From Ailanthus altissimus (lineage: Eukaryota > Streptophyta > Magnoliopsida > Sapindales > Simaroubaceae), in the NCBI GenBank assembly GCA_946807835.1, contig OX327693.1:9565501-9629500 (forward strand): a stretch of DNA of 64,000 nucleotides, written 5' to 3'. The notes under the pieces were generated by a model. The model made no database searches. It was given only the letters and a program-made list of their open reading frames with translations, and was not told the origin of the DNA. The translations under genes were made by a program, and so were the position numbers. Below are positions 23,825 to 34,976 of the stretch, in pieces (position 1 is the first letter of the stretch; every line of letters begins with the position of its first letter).

Positions 23825-26553
23825 TGGGATCGGCGGTCCTGCATAACAGCAGGAGCCGCCGCTGGGGACTTTGAGGAGGTATCATGGTTAACAGCAGGAA
23901 CCTTCTTGTCTTCATCTTCCAGGTGCTGGTGGTAGCAAACCACTGATTGTTCATAAACTCCCGTTGCTTGAGGTCGGACCTTCTTAGATGGAGTAAGGTA
24001 TGCAGTATCATTGTCATTGTTACGTACTTTCCTTTTGGCATTCAGCTGTCTGTTGGTAGCATAGTGTGACTTGTTGCTATTTAGGTTAGGAATTCTTTGA
24101 GCATTTTTACTCTCAGAGGTGCATATCTGTCTGCATTTTTTTTGTCTCGTTGATCTTCGTGGAGACTCTGTGGTAGTACTGCCACTTTTGTGAAGGATGG
24201 GGTGATCAAAGGGCCTTTCGAAGTCTGTTTGATGACCATTCCTCCAGCAATGCACTATTCCCACGCTTTGTCTGGGCTCTGGTTCCCCATTGTCTTGGAG
24301 CCCATAAAGATTCACGCATTTTTCTGTAATATTTTTAATAGGGTTGGCCATTAGTGTGACATTTGGGGCAGAGTGCGGCTGGGTGTTAGTCACGTGCTTA
24401 AGAGGGCCTGGTACTGCATGGGGGGCAATTTCCTTGGTAGTGGCAGTATCGGGTGACTGGATGTCCTTTTCTGTTTCCACTTGGATTGAAAGCATGGGTG
24501 GCCTGCATCGCGTGCTCTCGTTAACAATGCAAAAATCCAGGTGTTCATTAACATCGCTAAAGTCCAGGTGTTGGTGTGTTTCCACTTGGGATGGTTGCAT
24601 GGAGGGCCTGCACCGCGTGCCTTTGTTATTCATACAAGAATTCGGATGTTGGAGAGCATGGTTGGTTGATTCTTTATCATCGGCCAACAGCGTCAAGACA
24701 CGAGGAGGTGGGAACCCGCCAGCGTATTGTGCGACCAGGTATGATGGCTCCCTCATCACTCTTTGTCTATCACCTCGCAGCAGCTCCCTTATTTTCTGCA
24801 ATGAGTGGTCTTCACATGGCTGAAGTGTGTTTGTTTTGACACCGTTCTGGATTTGGCTACTAACGTCATTGTGTACAGCATGTGCTCCAGTTTTGGCCTC
24901 TGAACCAGTATCTTTTACATGCTGCCATAAAGCCAAAAGCTGATCTTCACCATTCCCTGGGTCCATCCGACAAGAAGAGCTGTCACGTGCACCCAGATTG
25001 TTGGTGCTGTCCATGGTTAGCTGCACTTGGTGATCTGCACATGACTCAGCCATGCGTGTTGTGGATCTGTTCTGTTGTGGAAGCTCACTGGCCGACAGCA
25101 TTGAGGCATGATGAGGTGGGATTCCACCAGCGCATGGTCCGACCAAGTTTGATGGTTCCATCCTTGAGCTTCCCCCAACTATTCGTAGCAGCACACATGG
25201 TTTCTGGGGTGAGTGGTCTTCACGTGGCTGGAGCATTTTTTCTTTGAATTTGTTGCGGTGTTTGAGCTCAACGGCAGGATGTGCAGCTGTTTTGTGCTCC
25301 TGACCAGGGTCTTCACGTGGCTTGAGCTCGAATTTTTTTATCCTGTTCCAATATTGGGGTTCATCGACAGCATGCACTTCGATTGTGGGTTCTGGATCAG
25401 TGTCATTCACCTGCTGCTGTGGCACCATAAGCCTATCACATGCTCTCGTAGTATTGGATCCCAGAATTCTCGGAAGCGTGGTGGATGTCTCGGCAGAGTT
25501 CTTGACGGAAGTGGTGACCGGTTCGTAAGCATTTAGGGGACCATTCCTGTAAGGATGCATGCTTCCGTTTGCTATCATGCACCCCTTAGTGGTGGAGAGC
25601 ACGTTTACTGTCAAACCAATGTTTTCGATATCCCTCACAGCCCCTTGCAGACCCCCATTCTTTTCTGCACTCGACGCTGGGAGTTCAGCAGCGGTAGTCC
25701 CCTCCTGAGAGCTATTATTAACCTCTTCATCTCTACGGGGGTCTCTTTTCGGGCATTTATGAGTGTTATTCTTGAGTGTGTCCCTTGATGTGGATGCTTT
25801 GAATTCCCTGTAATTCCCGGCCGCTCGAATATTCTCTGAGTAGCGGTGGTTACCAGGTTTTTTAAGGACAGTTGGGTATGATTGTAGACACTCTCTGTAG
25901 CCATGGTCTAGGAAGCCGCAGAGAGTGCAGAATTCTGGAAGTTTTTCATACTTGAAGTCTAGCCAAAACAGGTGATCAATTGAGCCGAGTTTAAGAAATA
26001 TTCCTTTCCGTAGTGGTTGGTCGAGGTGTATTTTAACTCGAATGCGCATAAATCTTCCTATGCATGATCCAGAATCATCGGCATCTACATCTAAGAATTT
26101 TCCAATCCCATTCCCAATTAGTTCAGCTGTCTCGACATTCATATGAACTATTGGAACATTGTGTACTTGGATCCAAAATGAGACACAATGGAATGTGGGG
26201 TTGACAGCATGACCTTCATCAGCTATTGGTTCCATGGCAATTAGGAATTTGTTGAAATTCCAAGGTTCAGTTCTTAACACTTTTTTCCGGTCGTCTTCTA
26301 GGGAGAACTCACACAGGAAGATATCATCGCCTAACCATCGGAATCTCAGTTCTCCAGTAGGTCGCCAAAGACTTCGCATTATGCTTTGGAAGGCATCTCG
26401 TTGGTAGTTTTTTCTCGTCATGATCTTGATAAACAGGCCAAATTTGGCTGCTAAACGGTGTCTTTTAACCACCGTTTCTGGGATCTCAAAGACCTCTTCG
26501 TTATGAGAATTATCAATTGAAAAGGAGTTCCATAGTGCTTCGATGTCATCCAT
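23821..26553 (-). CDS. LINE ORF1: DUF4283-like domain plus zinc knuckle, RNA-binding gag-like protein
   Basis: An uninterrupted 910-codon frame from ATG at 26553. In this family ORF1 protein coats LINE RNA to form the retrotransposition particle. The N-terminal part (about residues 30-200) matches the DUF4283 type seen in plant L1 ORF1, with LRTEPWNFNKFLIAMEPI and PTFHCVSFWIQVHNVPI. A CX2CX4HX4C zinc knuckle uses C209, C212, H217 and C222. The rest is a long hydrophilic linker with internal repeats: residues 441-486 match 577-623, and 645-661 match 680-696. The C-terminus is basic (RRSTRQKK and similar). It seems long for the family because of the linker. The stop overlaps the ORF2 start as ATGA. 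It is the only long intact frame in the window; there is no sign of a host role beyond that. Confidence 0.9.
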   Translation of the reverse strand: MDDIEALWNSFSIDNSHNEEVFEIPETVVKRHRLAAKFGLFIKIMTRKNYQRDAFQSIMRSLWRPTGELRFRWLGDDIFLCEFSLEDDRKKVLRTEPWNFNKFLIAMEPIADEGHAVNPTFHCVSFWIQVHNVPIVHMNVETAELIGNGIGKFLDVDADDSGSCIGRFMRIRVKIHLDQPLRKGIFLKLGSIDHLFWLDFKYEKLPEFCTLCGFLDHGYRECLQSYPTVLKKPGNHRYSENIRAAGNYREFKASTSRDTLKNNTHKCPKRDPRRDEEVNNSSQEGTTAAELPASSAEKNGGLQGAVRDIENIGLTVNVLSTTKGCMIANGSMHPYRNGPLNAYEPVTTSVKNSAETSTTLPRILGSNTTRACDRLMVPQQQVNDTDPEPTIEVHAVDEPQYWNRIKKFELKPREDPGQEHKTAAHPAVELKHRNKFKEKMLQPREDHSPQKPCVLLRIVGGSSRMEPSNLVGPCAGGIPPHHASMLSASELPQQNRSTTRMAESCADHQVQLTMDSTNNLGARDSSSCRMDPGNGEDQLLALWQHVKDTGSEAKTGAHAVHNDVSSQIQNGVKTNTLQPCEDHSLQKIRELLRGDRQRVMREPSYLVAQYAGGFPPPRVLTLLADDKESTNHALQHPNSCMNNKGTRCRPSMQPSQVETHQHLDFSDVNEHLDFCIVNESTRCRPPMLSIQVETEKDIQSPDTATTKEIAPHAVPGPLKHVTNTQPHSAPNVTLMANPIKNITEKCVNLYGLQDNGEPEPRQSVGIVHCWRNGHQTDFERPFDHPILHKSGSTTTESPRRSTRQKKCRQICTSESKNAQRIPNLNSNKSHYATNRQLNAKRKVRNNDNDTAYLTPSKKVRPQATGVYEQSVVCYHQHLEDEDKKVPAVNHDTSSKSPAAAPAVMQDRRSQ

Positions 26554-26654
26554 AATTTGATACTAGATACTAGAGTTCGCTGAACGAACGAAAATCCGAT
26601 CCCTTAGATAGGGAGAGTTTGTGATCCCTTAGTTAGGGAGAAATTCTTATATTC

Positions 26655-26764
26655 ACAAACCTGTTTTAGTTGGCAGAGTTTAGTAAGTGCATTTTTTTTT
26701 GTGAGTTAGAGGTTTGATTCTAACTTTTGCGTAAAAGCGGGGAGCTGAGCTTGAAAAAAAAAAA
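26655..26764 (+). repeat. SINE-like relic abutting the LINE 5' end
   Basis: Has an A-box-like TTGGCAGAGTTTAG near 26670-26683, a B-box-like GAGGTTTGATTCTAA (26709-26723) and a terminal run of 12 A (26754-26765), the order of a plus-strand tRNA-derived SINE. It could instead be part of the LINE 5' UTR read backwards. No target duplication was identified. Confidence 0.45.
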
Positions 26765-26765
26765 A

Positions 26766-27860
26766 TTAATTTTTTAAATTACGTTAAATGTTATAATTTG
26801 AAATCTAATTTCAATTTTTAATTACGTTAAATGTTATAATTTTAATTTCAATTACATTAAATATTTTAATTTCAATTTTGATTTAATTCGTTAAATGTAA
26901 TAATTCTAAATCCAATTTCAGTTTCAATTATGTTAAATATTATAATTGTAAATCCAATTTCATTTCAATTATGTTAAATATTATAATTTTAATTCCAATT
27001 TCAATTACTTTAAATGTCATAATTCTAATTCTACTTTCGATTTCAATACTTTAAATGTCATAATTCTAATTCTACTTTTGATTTTAATACTTTAAATGTC
27101 ATAATTTTAATTCTAATTTTGATTTATATTATGTTAAATATCATAATTCTAAATTTAATTTCGATTTCAATTAAATTAAATGTTATAACTCTAAATCTAA
27201 TTTTAATTTCAATTACGTTAAATGTTATAATTATAATTTCAATTTCGATATCAATTACGTTAAATATTATAATTCTAATTTTAATTTTATATACATTAAG
27301 TGTTATAATTCTAAATTCAATTTAAATTTCAATTGCGTAAAATGTTATAATTTCAAATCCAATTTTCATTTCAATTACATTAAATGTTGTTATTCCAAAT
27401 TTAAATTCAATTTCAATTTCAATTACGTTAACTGTCTAATTTCAATTACATTAAATGCTATAATTTAAAATCTAATTTCAATTAAGTTAAATATTAAATA
27501 TTCTAATTCTAATTTTAATTTTAATTTAATTACGTTAAATGTTATAATTTTAATTTCAATTAAAATTATAATCATTAGTTCCTTTGAACTAATTTTATTT
27601 ATTTATTATTAAACGGTATGAACGACGTTAAAGCAAATCTAGATTTTTAATGTGGGCTAATAACAAATGTAAAAGAAATTAACTCATATTTTTATTTTTT
27701 TTAAAATTTTTTCTCTAAAAAATACAGTATGTACGGATACCTGTGGCAGGTATCCGTGGATTTTTTATCAAATTCGTATCAAATTCATTGTGGATTTTAA
27801 TTTTGTATATCAAATCCATACCAAATTCGCTTTAAACCTTACAAAATTCTTTCCAATATA
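26766..27860. mobile_element. Truncated copy of the minisatellite-bearing hAT-like element
   Basis: From 26766 to about 27560 it consists of roughly 40-bp imperfect repeats built on ACGTTAAATGTTATAATT and TCTAAATCCAATTTCAATTT. The flank that follows (27570-27860) shares ordered phrases with 46330-46620: ACGGTATGA/ACAGTATGA, ACGACGT/GTGACGT, ACCTGTGGCAGGTATC/ACCTGTTGCGGGTATC. It is therefore a second copy of the 45452-46656 element. Both ends are missing: the left stops at the SINE-like/LINE junction and the right diverges after about 27860. A 68-codon frame inside (27119-27325) is just translated repeat. Confidence 0.75.
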
Positions 27861-28984
27861 GGCATGTTTTAGCGAGAGTGGGTTTTCATAGATTAAAGAG
27901 AGGGCTCTTTGGTCAAAGTTTGGAGATTGTTCATTCATAATAAAGGAGGGTTTTCTTTATCAAATGACGACTATTCGAATTCAATAAGTGTTTGAGGCTC
28001 CAATCTAATTTAATAACATTTTTGAGTTAAACATGGATTCCTTGCCTTGATAAGAGTGTTTGGCTATCATGAGCCTTATTGGGATGGAGGGATCTATCTT
28101 TATACTTCTCTAAGCTGGGCTCAGACCTCTTGGACCTTTGCAAACTACACCTAAAATTCTAAGGGGCAATATGGATCCCTTAGTTTTTAATGTTTACTGG
28201 TCAACAATGAAAACTTATATTCAGTGCTCGGCATAAATGGTGTCTTCGGGCTTGTATTTGGGTCATTGGGTATGACATGGTAGTCTTGATCGCTCGTTAC
28301 AAAAGTTTTTTGGCATCATGGGGTATGATCAGCTTGCCAGAGTGGCAGTCTTAGGGTTGAGAATAGATGATTTGAATTTGGTGCCAAAAATATATTTAAT
28401 GTTTAGTGATCCTTCAAGAAACGTGTACTAATTAGCGGTTATCAAAACAGTTGTGTCCTTTTAAATTTTGTTAGCGTGGATTTATTTTGAACCATAGATA
28501 TCAATTAGATGGTTGAGGCGTGCTTTTGAAAGATGTCTATCATTTAAAGGACTCCTCGCTTGTAAGGGCATCTTAACCATTAGATATTTGTTTAACAAAT
28601 ATATCACTTTGAGGAATTCCTATATAAGTGCATAATCCCTTACACTTTTCATTTTTTTTTTTTTGCATTTTTAAGGATTTTTTTTAAAGAAAAAGAGAGA
28701 CTTTGCCTTTAACAATGCTCAGAAATTACTTTTTTTTTTCATTTTTGAAAATCTTCATCTTTAGGTTAGACTTGTTTTCCCTTTTATTTCCCCCCCTAAT
28801 TTATGTCCTTTTTTATTACTATTTTTTTTTGAGTTTTTATCTTTAAAGTTTAAATGCTCGGTCAAGAACTGCTAAGTGCTCCACAGTTGACTTAAGTGCT
28901 TATCCTATGTGTTTAAATATTCATTATTTTTAGATTGTTTAATAAGTTGTCTATCTTCGTTCGTACCTAGGTTGAACCAAAAGA
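27861..28984. other. Unassigned stretch
   Basis: No coding frame or family recognised. Base composition is less extreme than its neighbours, and poly(T) runs occur at 28646-28663 and 28728-28740. It could be an LTR or low-copy DNA. Confidence 0.45.
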
Positions 28985-31900
28985 TGTTTTTAAGTAAAAG
29001 TGATGATTCCCATAATATATCTAGTGGAGAGTCCAGTAAGCATATAGTCTTTTGTTTTATATAAATATTGCATAACCCATTTGGATATGTTTAAATGATC
29101 TATACCAGGGTTACTGAAATATTTGACTAGCATTCCAATAATGTACGCAATATCTGGATATGTACATACTTGAGCATACATAAAACTCTATATTATTGAT
29201 GCATAAAGGAATTTTTGCATCTTTTTTTATTCAATTTTATTCTGGGGACATTAACTGAGAATGAATTTATCACCATTTGCAATTGACGTATCTCATGGAA
29301 CACAATCCTTCATACCAAACCTGTTAAGCACCTTATTGATATAGTTCTTTTGTGATAACCAAGGATATTTCGAGTGAGATCTCGATATATTTATATTCCT
29401 AATATAAAAGATGCATCTCTAAGATCTTTCATCTCAAAATTCCTTGATGGAAATCTCTTCGTTTTGTGTAATAGGCCTAATATTGCTGCTTGCTAGTAAT
29501 ATGTCATTAATATATAAAATCAAGAAAATACACTTACTCCTACTAAACTTGTGATATATACATTCTTCAACTGTATTTTTCTCAAAGTCAAATAAGATAA
29601 TCACTTGATGAAACTTATGATACCAATGACAGACTACTTGCTTGAGACTATAGATTGATTTCTTTAATTTATTGAGCAATTTAATGTAACTCCAAATCAA
29701 AATGAGTTACAAGTACCATAATGATTATAAAAGAGTCTTTCATTAATATTGGGGAGAAAGTCTCATTGTAATTAATGTCTTCCTTCTTAGTTAAACCATT
29801 GGTAACGAAATACGCTTTATATATTTTGATATTACCTTTTTGAATCCCTCTTGATCTTAAATATCCATTTCAACCAAAGGATTTTGCATTTTTAGGTAAA
29901 TCGACAAGATCTCAAACATTGTTGTCTTTCATAGATTTCATCTTATCCTATATGGCCTTAATTCACTCATGAGAATTAAAACTTTATTTGGCTTGGTGAA
30001 ACTGATTAGATCATTTTCTAAATCCACATAAAACTTATATTCTTAGAGATAAACAACATAATCATTCGAAATTGCACTTCTCATTTCTCTAGTGGATCTT
30101 TATAATAACATTTGTTTTTAAGTTGAGGTTGCTTTTCATGAATAAGTGCAAATTCTTCATTTCGGATTAGGGCTATTGTATATTGTCTTGTATTTTAAAA
30201 TTTGCCTCTTAAATAATGTTAAAAAAAAGAAGTTTAATCATTTTCAATAGAAATAAATTCCTCTTTAAAAATAATTCTCTAACCTTATCTTTGCCTCAAA
30301 CTCAACATTGTTAAGAAATCTAGCATTGCTTATTTTGAGAAAGGATTTACTTGAGGAATTATGGAACTTGAAACCTTTTGATCTTTTAGTGTATCTAACA
30401 AAATAGTAGCTGATGTTTTTTAGTTATGTTTCTTTTTATTTGGCCTATATGGCATAGCCTAAACTAGACAATCCTAAACATAGAAGTGCTAAATTCTAGG
30501 CTTTTTGCGAGTCCATAACTCGTACGGGGTTTTAGATACTGCTTTACTTAGAACTTTATTGATAATAAAACTACAATATTTAGTACTTCTCTTTAGAGTG
30601 ATTCGGGTACAAATAAACGACTAATTATGCTTCTCACCATGTTTTTAAGTGTTTAATTTCATCTCTCAACAATGCCATTCATGCTTGGCTTCTTAGGCAT
30701 TGTGTACTATGGGACGATGCCACATTCCTTTAGGAATTTTGTAAAAAGTCCTGGACATTATTCACATATCAAATATATCTACCATAGTATTCACCACCAC
30801 AATTAGATTTAATAACTTTAATTTTCTTCCTAGATGATTTTTAACTTCAACTTGAAAACATTAAACATGTCTAGAGATTAAGATTTTTGATGAATTAGTA
30901 AAGATTCCCTTAACAAGAATAGTCATCAATGAATGTAATAAAATAATGTTAGCTATTTTAAAAAGATGTAGGAAATGGTCTACAAATATTAATATAGTTC
31001 TAAGACACTAAAGTTCTTGTTAGCATCTAATTTTTTATTGTTTGTCTGTTTTTCCTTAATGAAATAAATATAAACTTTAAAATCTATTAAGTTAAGAGAA
31101 TAAAAAATCCTATCTAACACAAGTCTTTCAATTGTTTATTTAGAGATATATTCTAAACGCTTGTACTATAACATAGCGAAATTCTCTTTCATTAACTTTC
31201 ACTTTTATCACATTTATTAACATATAAGGATTCATAAAAGAGGCATGAGTATCCAATTTATAAAGATTATCAATAAAGAGCCAATACCAATAAGATCTAA
31301 ATTTTGATGAAGACTAAATTTATTGTTTCTTGAGTGAAAAAGAATATCCAGATTTATCCCAACTAAAAATAGAAATTGGATTTTGTTTAAACGATGATGA
31401 ATAGTTAGTCTCATCTAAATCTAATGACAATCACAATCAGTCTCTAATTGTAATTTAAACAATCATATGACCTCTATAGGAGCTGTGTTGTTATTTTCCA
31501 CATAATTGAATCTTTCAGCATCAATTAGCAACTAATTCCTCAAACAACCCTACATAGACACACTTATGTGAGTAGTTGCATATATATCTACCTACCATGT
31601 ATGTTTGGATATAAAAGCTAAATTAACTTTAAAACAAACGAAGTTAAGAATTTTACCTTTCTTGACATGCCATTTGGCGTACTTGGGATAATTATTTTTC
31701 ACATGACTAGCCTTCTTGCAAAAGAAATAAGTAATAACAGTATCTTATTTCTTTTATGCCTTATTATGTGAAGTCCCCATTGCAGTTTCCTTTCCTTTAT
31801 CCTTTTTTCTTTTCTTATTAGTAACCTTAACCTCAGAAGTACTTGCTAGATGAGCACTTTTAGTCTATTTTTGCTTCAATTTGTCTTCTTCTTAATCACA

Positions 31901-32460
31901 ATGTGAAATGAGCTCATTAAGAGTCTATTTATCTTTTTGGGTATTATAACTCATTTAAATTGGCTGTATTGTACAGAAAGAGAAATTAGAATCAAATGCA
32001 CTAGCAAGTCATTAGATAAAGATAAATTTAGTGCATTTAATTTGGAAGCGAGATTAGACATCTTTATGATGTACTCTCTTACATTCTATTTTTTTTATAC
32101 TTCATTGAAACAAGGTTAGCCAGTAGCGTACTTATTTTAGCCTTTTTATTTTTACCACAAAAATTTTCAATTATCTCAAGAAATGTCTTAGCATTTTCCT
32201 CCTCAAAAATAATGCATCTAAAGGTTTTTGGAATGACATATTTCATGATTAGACTCATGCAAATAGAACGGTCCTACTTCTCTCTAAGTCCATTTTATCC
32301 TCAATAAAACTTTGATCAGTGAGTGCAGGAGGTCATTCTGCCTGAAGTACAAGGTTAAAATTCATGTAACCGAGTATGATCATAATGTTCTCTTTCTAAT
32401 TTTTAAAGTTTGTACCGTTAAGCACTAGAATGAAATTTATATTTGTAGATATAGAAGAAT
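28985..32460 (-). pseudogene. copia gag-pol remnant, element copia-2
   Basis: Read right to left. Gag starts about 32460 with VLNGTNFKN and IMIILGYMNFNLVL; STLLANLVSMKYK-like and NELISHC segments follow, then a zinc knuckle near 31700 (FFCKKASHVKNNYPKYA) that has lost cysteines. Integrase-like text spans about 30200-31400. RT has KLKKSIYSLKQVVCHWYHKF (29600-29700) and an active site YIND at 29503-29514, where the family has YVDD, so one catalytic aspartate is N. The RT end at 28990-29181 reads YPDIAYIIGMLVKYFSNPG. It stops there: RNase H, PPT and 3' LTR are absent. Stops are frequent, including in gag. Confidence 0.88.
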
Positions 32461-32903
32461 TAGAAATAATTGAGAAAAAGCATACAACAAAACAATAAGT
32501 TCACAATTAGTAATTATGTCATGCCTAGAGCATATATGACTTAAAATAATCTAACACATATATATACATGACATAATTAAATATATAAAGGTAGGCCATA
32601 TCACAAGATACCTAGTACAAGATTGATATTTAGTCTTTAAACAGAAATATTAACTATAATGAATAATTTCAATGTAATAATCAAATGTTGATAATAAATT
32701 TTGTCAATAATAAGCCTTTCTTTAGACTGAATTTAAGCCTTGCTTTAGACTGAATTGTTGTATGCATGAAAAACCTAATAATTATCACATTTTTATTATC
32801 ACTAATATGTCTATTATTTGGTCAAAAAAGAATCTTCTTTTAGGCTAATTATTTTCTGCATAAACAATAAACATATTCATCTAAATATTTCAAAACAAAT
32901 TAA

Positions 32904-33649
32904 AAAGGTTACTTTTGGCAATATATTATTTCAATCAATTTAGTTTGAAATATAAGATAAGTTGTGTAAAGAAAAACAACCAAAATATTCAAAAGTAAAA
33001 AATTTAGATTTCTATACATTAGAGTGGTGTCATTGGGGTTATAGCACTGTAGCATTGCTAATAGTCCAAAACAAGGATGATGATTGGCTCAAATCCAAAT
33101 AGGTCGGGTTTCGAGTCAAATTTTTATGAATTGGGTTGGGGCAACCTAATTCTCCCAAAAACAAAATCCTAAAATTTTAACCCTTCAGGCCATAGAGTTT
33201 GGTGCCAAGATGTTTGGCTGCTATTTGAGCGACGCTGTGACACTGCACTACGTGCAAATTTGAAAATCACAAATAACAAAGGTTACTTTTGACAATATAT
33301 TATTTCAATCAATTTAGTTTGAAATATAAGATAAGTTGTGTAAAGAAAAAGAACCAAAATATCCAAAAGTAAAAAAAATTAGTTTTTCTATACATTAGAG
33401 TTGTGTCATTGGGGTTATATCACTGTGGCATTACTAATAGTCCAAAACAGGGCTAATGATGATTGCCTCAAATTCAAATAGGTCGGGTTTTAGGTCAAAT
33501 TTTTATGAATTGGGTTGGGGCAACCTAATTCTCCAAAAAATAAAACCCTAAAATTTTGACCCTTCAAGCCATAGGGTTTAGTGCCAAGATGTTTGGCTAC
33601 TATTTGGTCGACGTTGTGATACTACGCTACGTGTGAATTTGAAAATCAT
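32904..33649. repeat. Tandem duplication of about 370 bp in the copia-2 leader
   Basis: Unit 1 (about 32904-33277) and unit 2 (about 33278-33649) run in the same direction and match along their whole length, starting AAAGGTTACTTTTG and ending GAAAATCA, with small indels and about one difference per ten to fifteen bases by eye. It lies between the PBS and gag, so it duplicates untranslated leader. Confidence 0.9.
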
Positions 33650-33901
33650 GAATTCGTCGAAAAATGCAAAAATCCTAAATTGAAGTTGAATTTGATATTT
33701 TTATCCTTAATTCTTCAAATTAATGTCCCTTAATCAGATCTGGACCCTTAAATCACAATAAAACCCATAAATCTATTATTTTTCTCAACAAAATCATATA
33801 AAATTTATACATATAATATCTTTACCCTAACAAGCTATATAGGAAAAAGACATTCACAACATAAATATATATGAACAATTCTAATAATTTAACATAATTT
33901 T

Positions 33902-33914
33902 TGTTATGATACTA
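33902..33914 (-). other. Degenerate tRNA-Met primer binding site of copia-2
   Basis: Plus strand reads TGTTATGATACTACTTGTTA around here; the usual form is GCTCTGATACCACTTGTTA, the complement of TGGTATCAGAGC followed by the LTR end. Several bases are mutated but the position beside the LTR is correct. Confidence 0.65.
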
Positions 33915-33916
33915 CT

Positions 33917-34401
33917 TGTTAGACATAATCATAAATTGAAATTGATACTCATAGAATACAACTCTAGATCTGTCATGTCAAAGTTTTAGGATACATAAAA
34001 AAATTTACTTGAGGAATCTATAGCAATTAGAACACGATGGTTAGTAGTCTTTAATGAGAACATGAGAGTATAGTGGCCTTACACAACCAAATCTCTGTAG
34101 CATTCAAGGGGTTCTCTCTCTATGATGGAAATGGGAAAACAACTCTATGTATAATGATTTGACTTGGGGATTAGAACCTTAAAATAGGTATTTATATACT
34201 AGGTTAACTATCATCCCACTAATTATAGTTTAACTAGTATTAGGTCTCACATATAATAAGCTCATACCAAATAGATATTTCTAGATCCCAATAAAAGAAA
34301 GTTCAAATAAATCACTTAAATTGGCAATGATTTTAAGATAACCATCAAAATATTATGATTGATAATATATGAGTCCACATACAAAATAATAAAACCTAAC
34401 A
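33917..34401 (-). repeat. 5' LTR of copia-2, 485 bp
   Basis: Bounded by inverted TGTTAG and CTAACA, abutting the primer binding site on the left. No 3' partner survives in the window, so the right edge rests on the terminal hexamer only. Confidence 0.65.
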
Positions 34402-34976
34402 TTAATAACTTCCTTAGTGCATAACCAGCTTGCAAATATGCCCAGCCTATCATTCATCCAATACCTGAGAAAATATCTATCCTAACTCATAAAAACCTAG
34501 TTCCATTTATTCTTAAGACATCTCCCTAAATTATGAACATATCTTGTGCTCCAATGATGTTTCTAAGTTTGTATAAAGTAGTGAGAATCCCTTACTAGAA
34601 GTAGGTAGGAAATCTTAGTTGAATAATGTAGAAAATAGTTTTATTAACTTTATAATTTAATTTAGTTTATTTGTATTAGTTTTTTCTATTTAGATTATAA
34701 TATTTTTGCATAATGTTATACTTAAACTAAATGGTGAAATTGATTTTATTGGTATTGATAATTATCTTTAAAGGGTGTTCTACATAATTAATTGTCTTTT
34801 CCATTAAATCAAATAAGATCTCGCTTAAATTGCCTTAAAATTTAATATATGATCCAATGGTTAATTAAAAAGGTTGGTTTCTTAACGAAATATTTTGGGT
34901 ATTCTTTTGGTTTCTATTTTTTCTTCTCACTTTCCAACTCTAACAAGCTAAATTCTTCGTGCATTGCTTAAACTAG
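34402..34976. other. Unassigned AT-rich stretch
   Basis: Lies between the copia-2 LTR and the chromovirus. No coding frame or family recognised. Confidence 0.45.

Larger units (their letters stand above)
19705..26640 (-). mobile_element. Plant L1-type LINE, nearly full length
   Basis: A non-LTR retrotransposon read right to left: short 5' region, ORF1, ORF2, 3' UTR and a short A run (on the - strand ATAAAAAAAAC near 19707-19717). No LTRs are present. The 5' region at 26598-26640 holds two copies of an 18-base direct repeat, GATCCCTTAG then A or T then TAGGGAG, spaced 25 bases apart, perhaps part of an internal promoter. Target duplications are unclear because both flanks are T/A-rich. ORF1 is intact and ORF2 is broken, so the copy is not autonomous. 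The rest of its reading frames is well kept, so it is younger than the LTR elements around it. Confidence 0.9.

Noticed and set aside
24344..25788. Plus-strand open frames of 68-159 codons opposite LINE ORF1
   Set aside because: They are antisense shadows of the intact ORF1, have no motifs and echo its internal repeats.
27119..27325. 68-codon isoleucine-rich frame that looks like a membrane protein
   Set aside because: Translation of the AT-rich minisatellite; it changes with every repeat unit.
26766..27560. CRISPR-like array
   Set aside because: The units are degenerate and contiguous with no unique spacers, and the genome is a plant's; it is a minisatellite.
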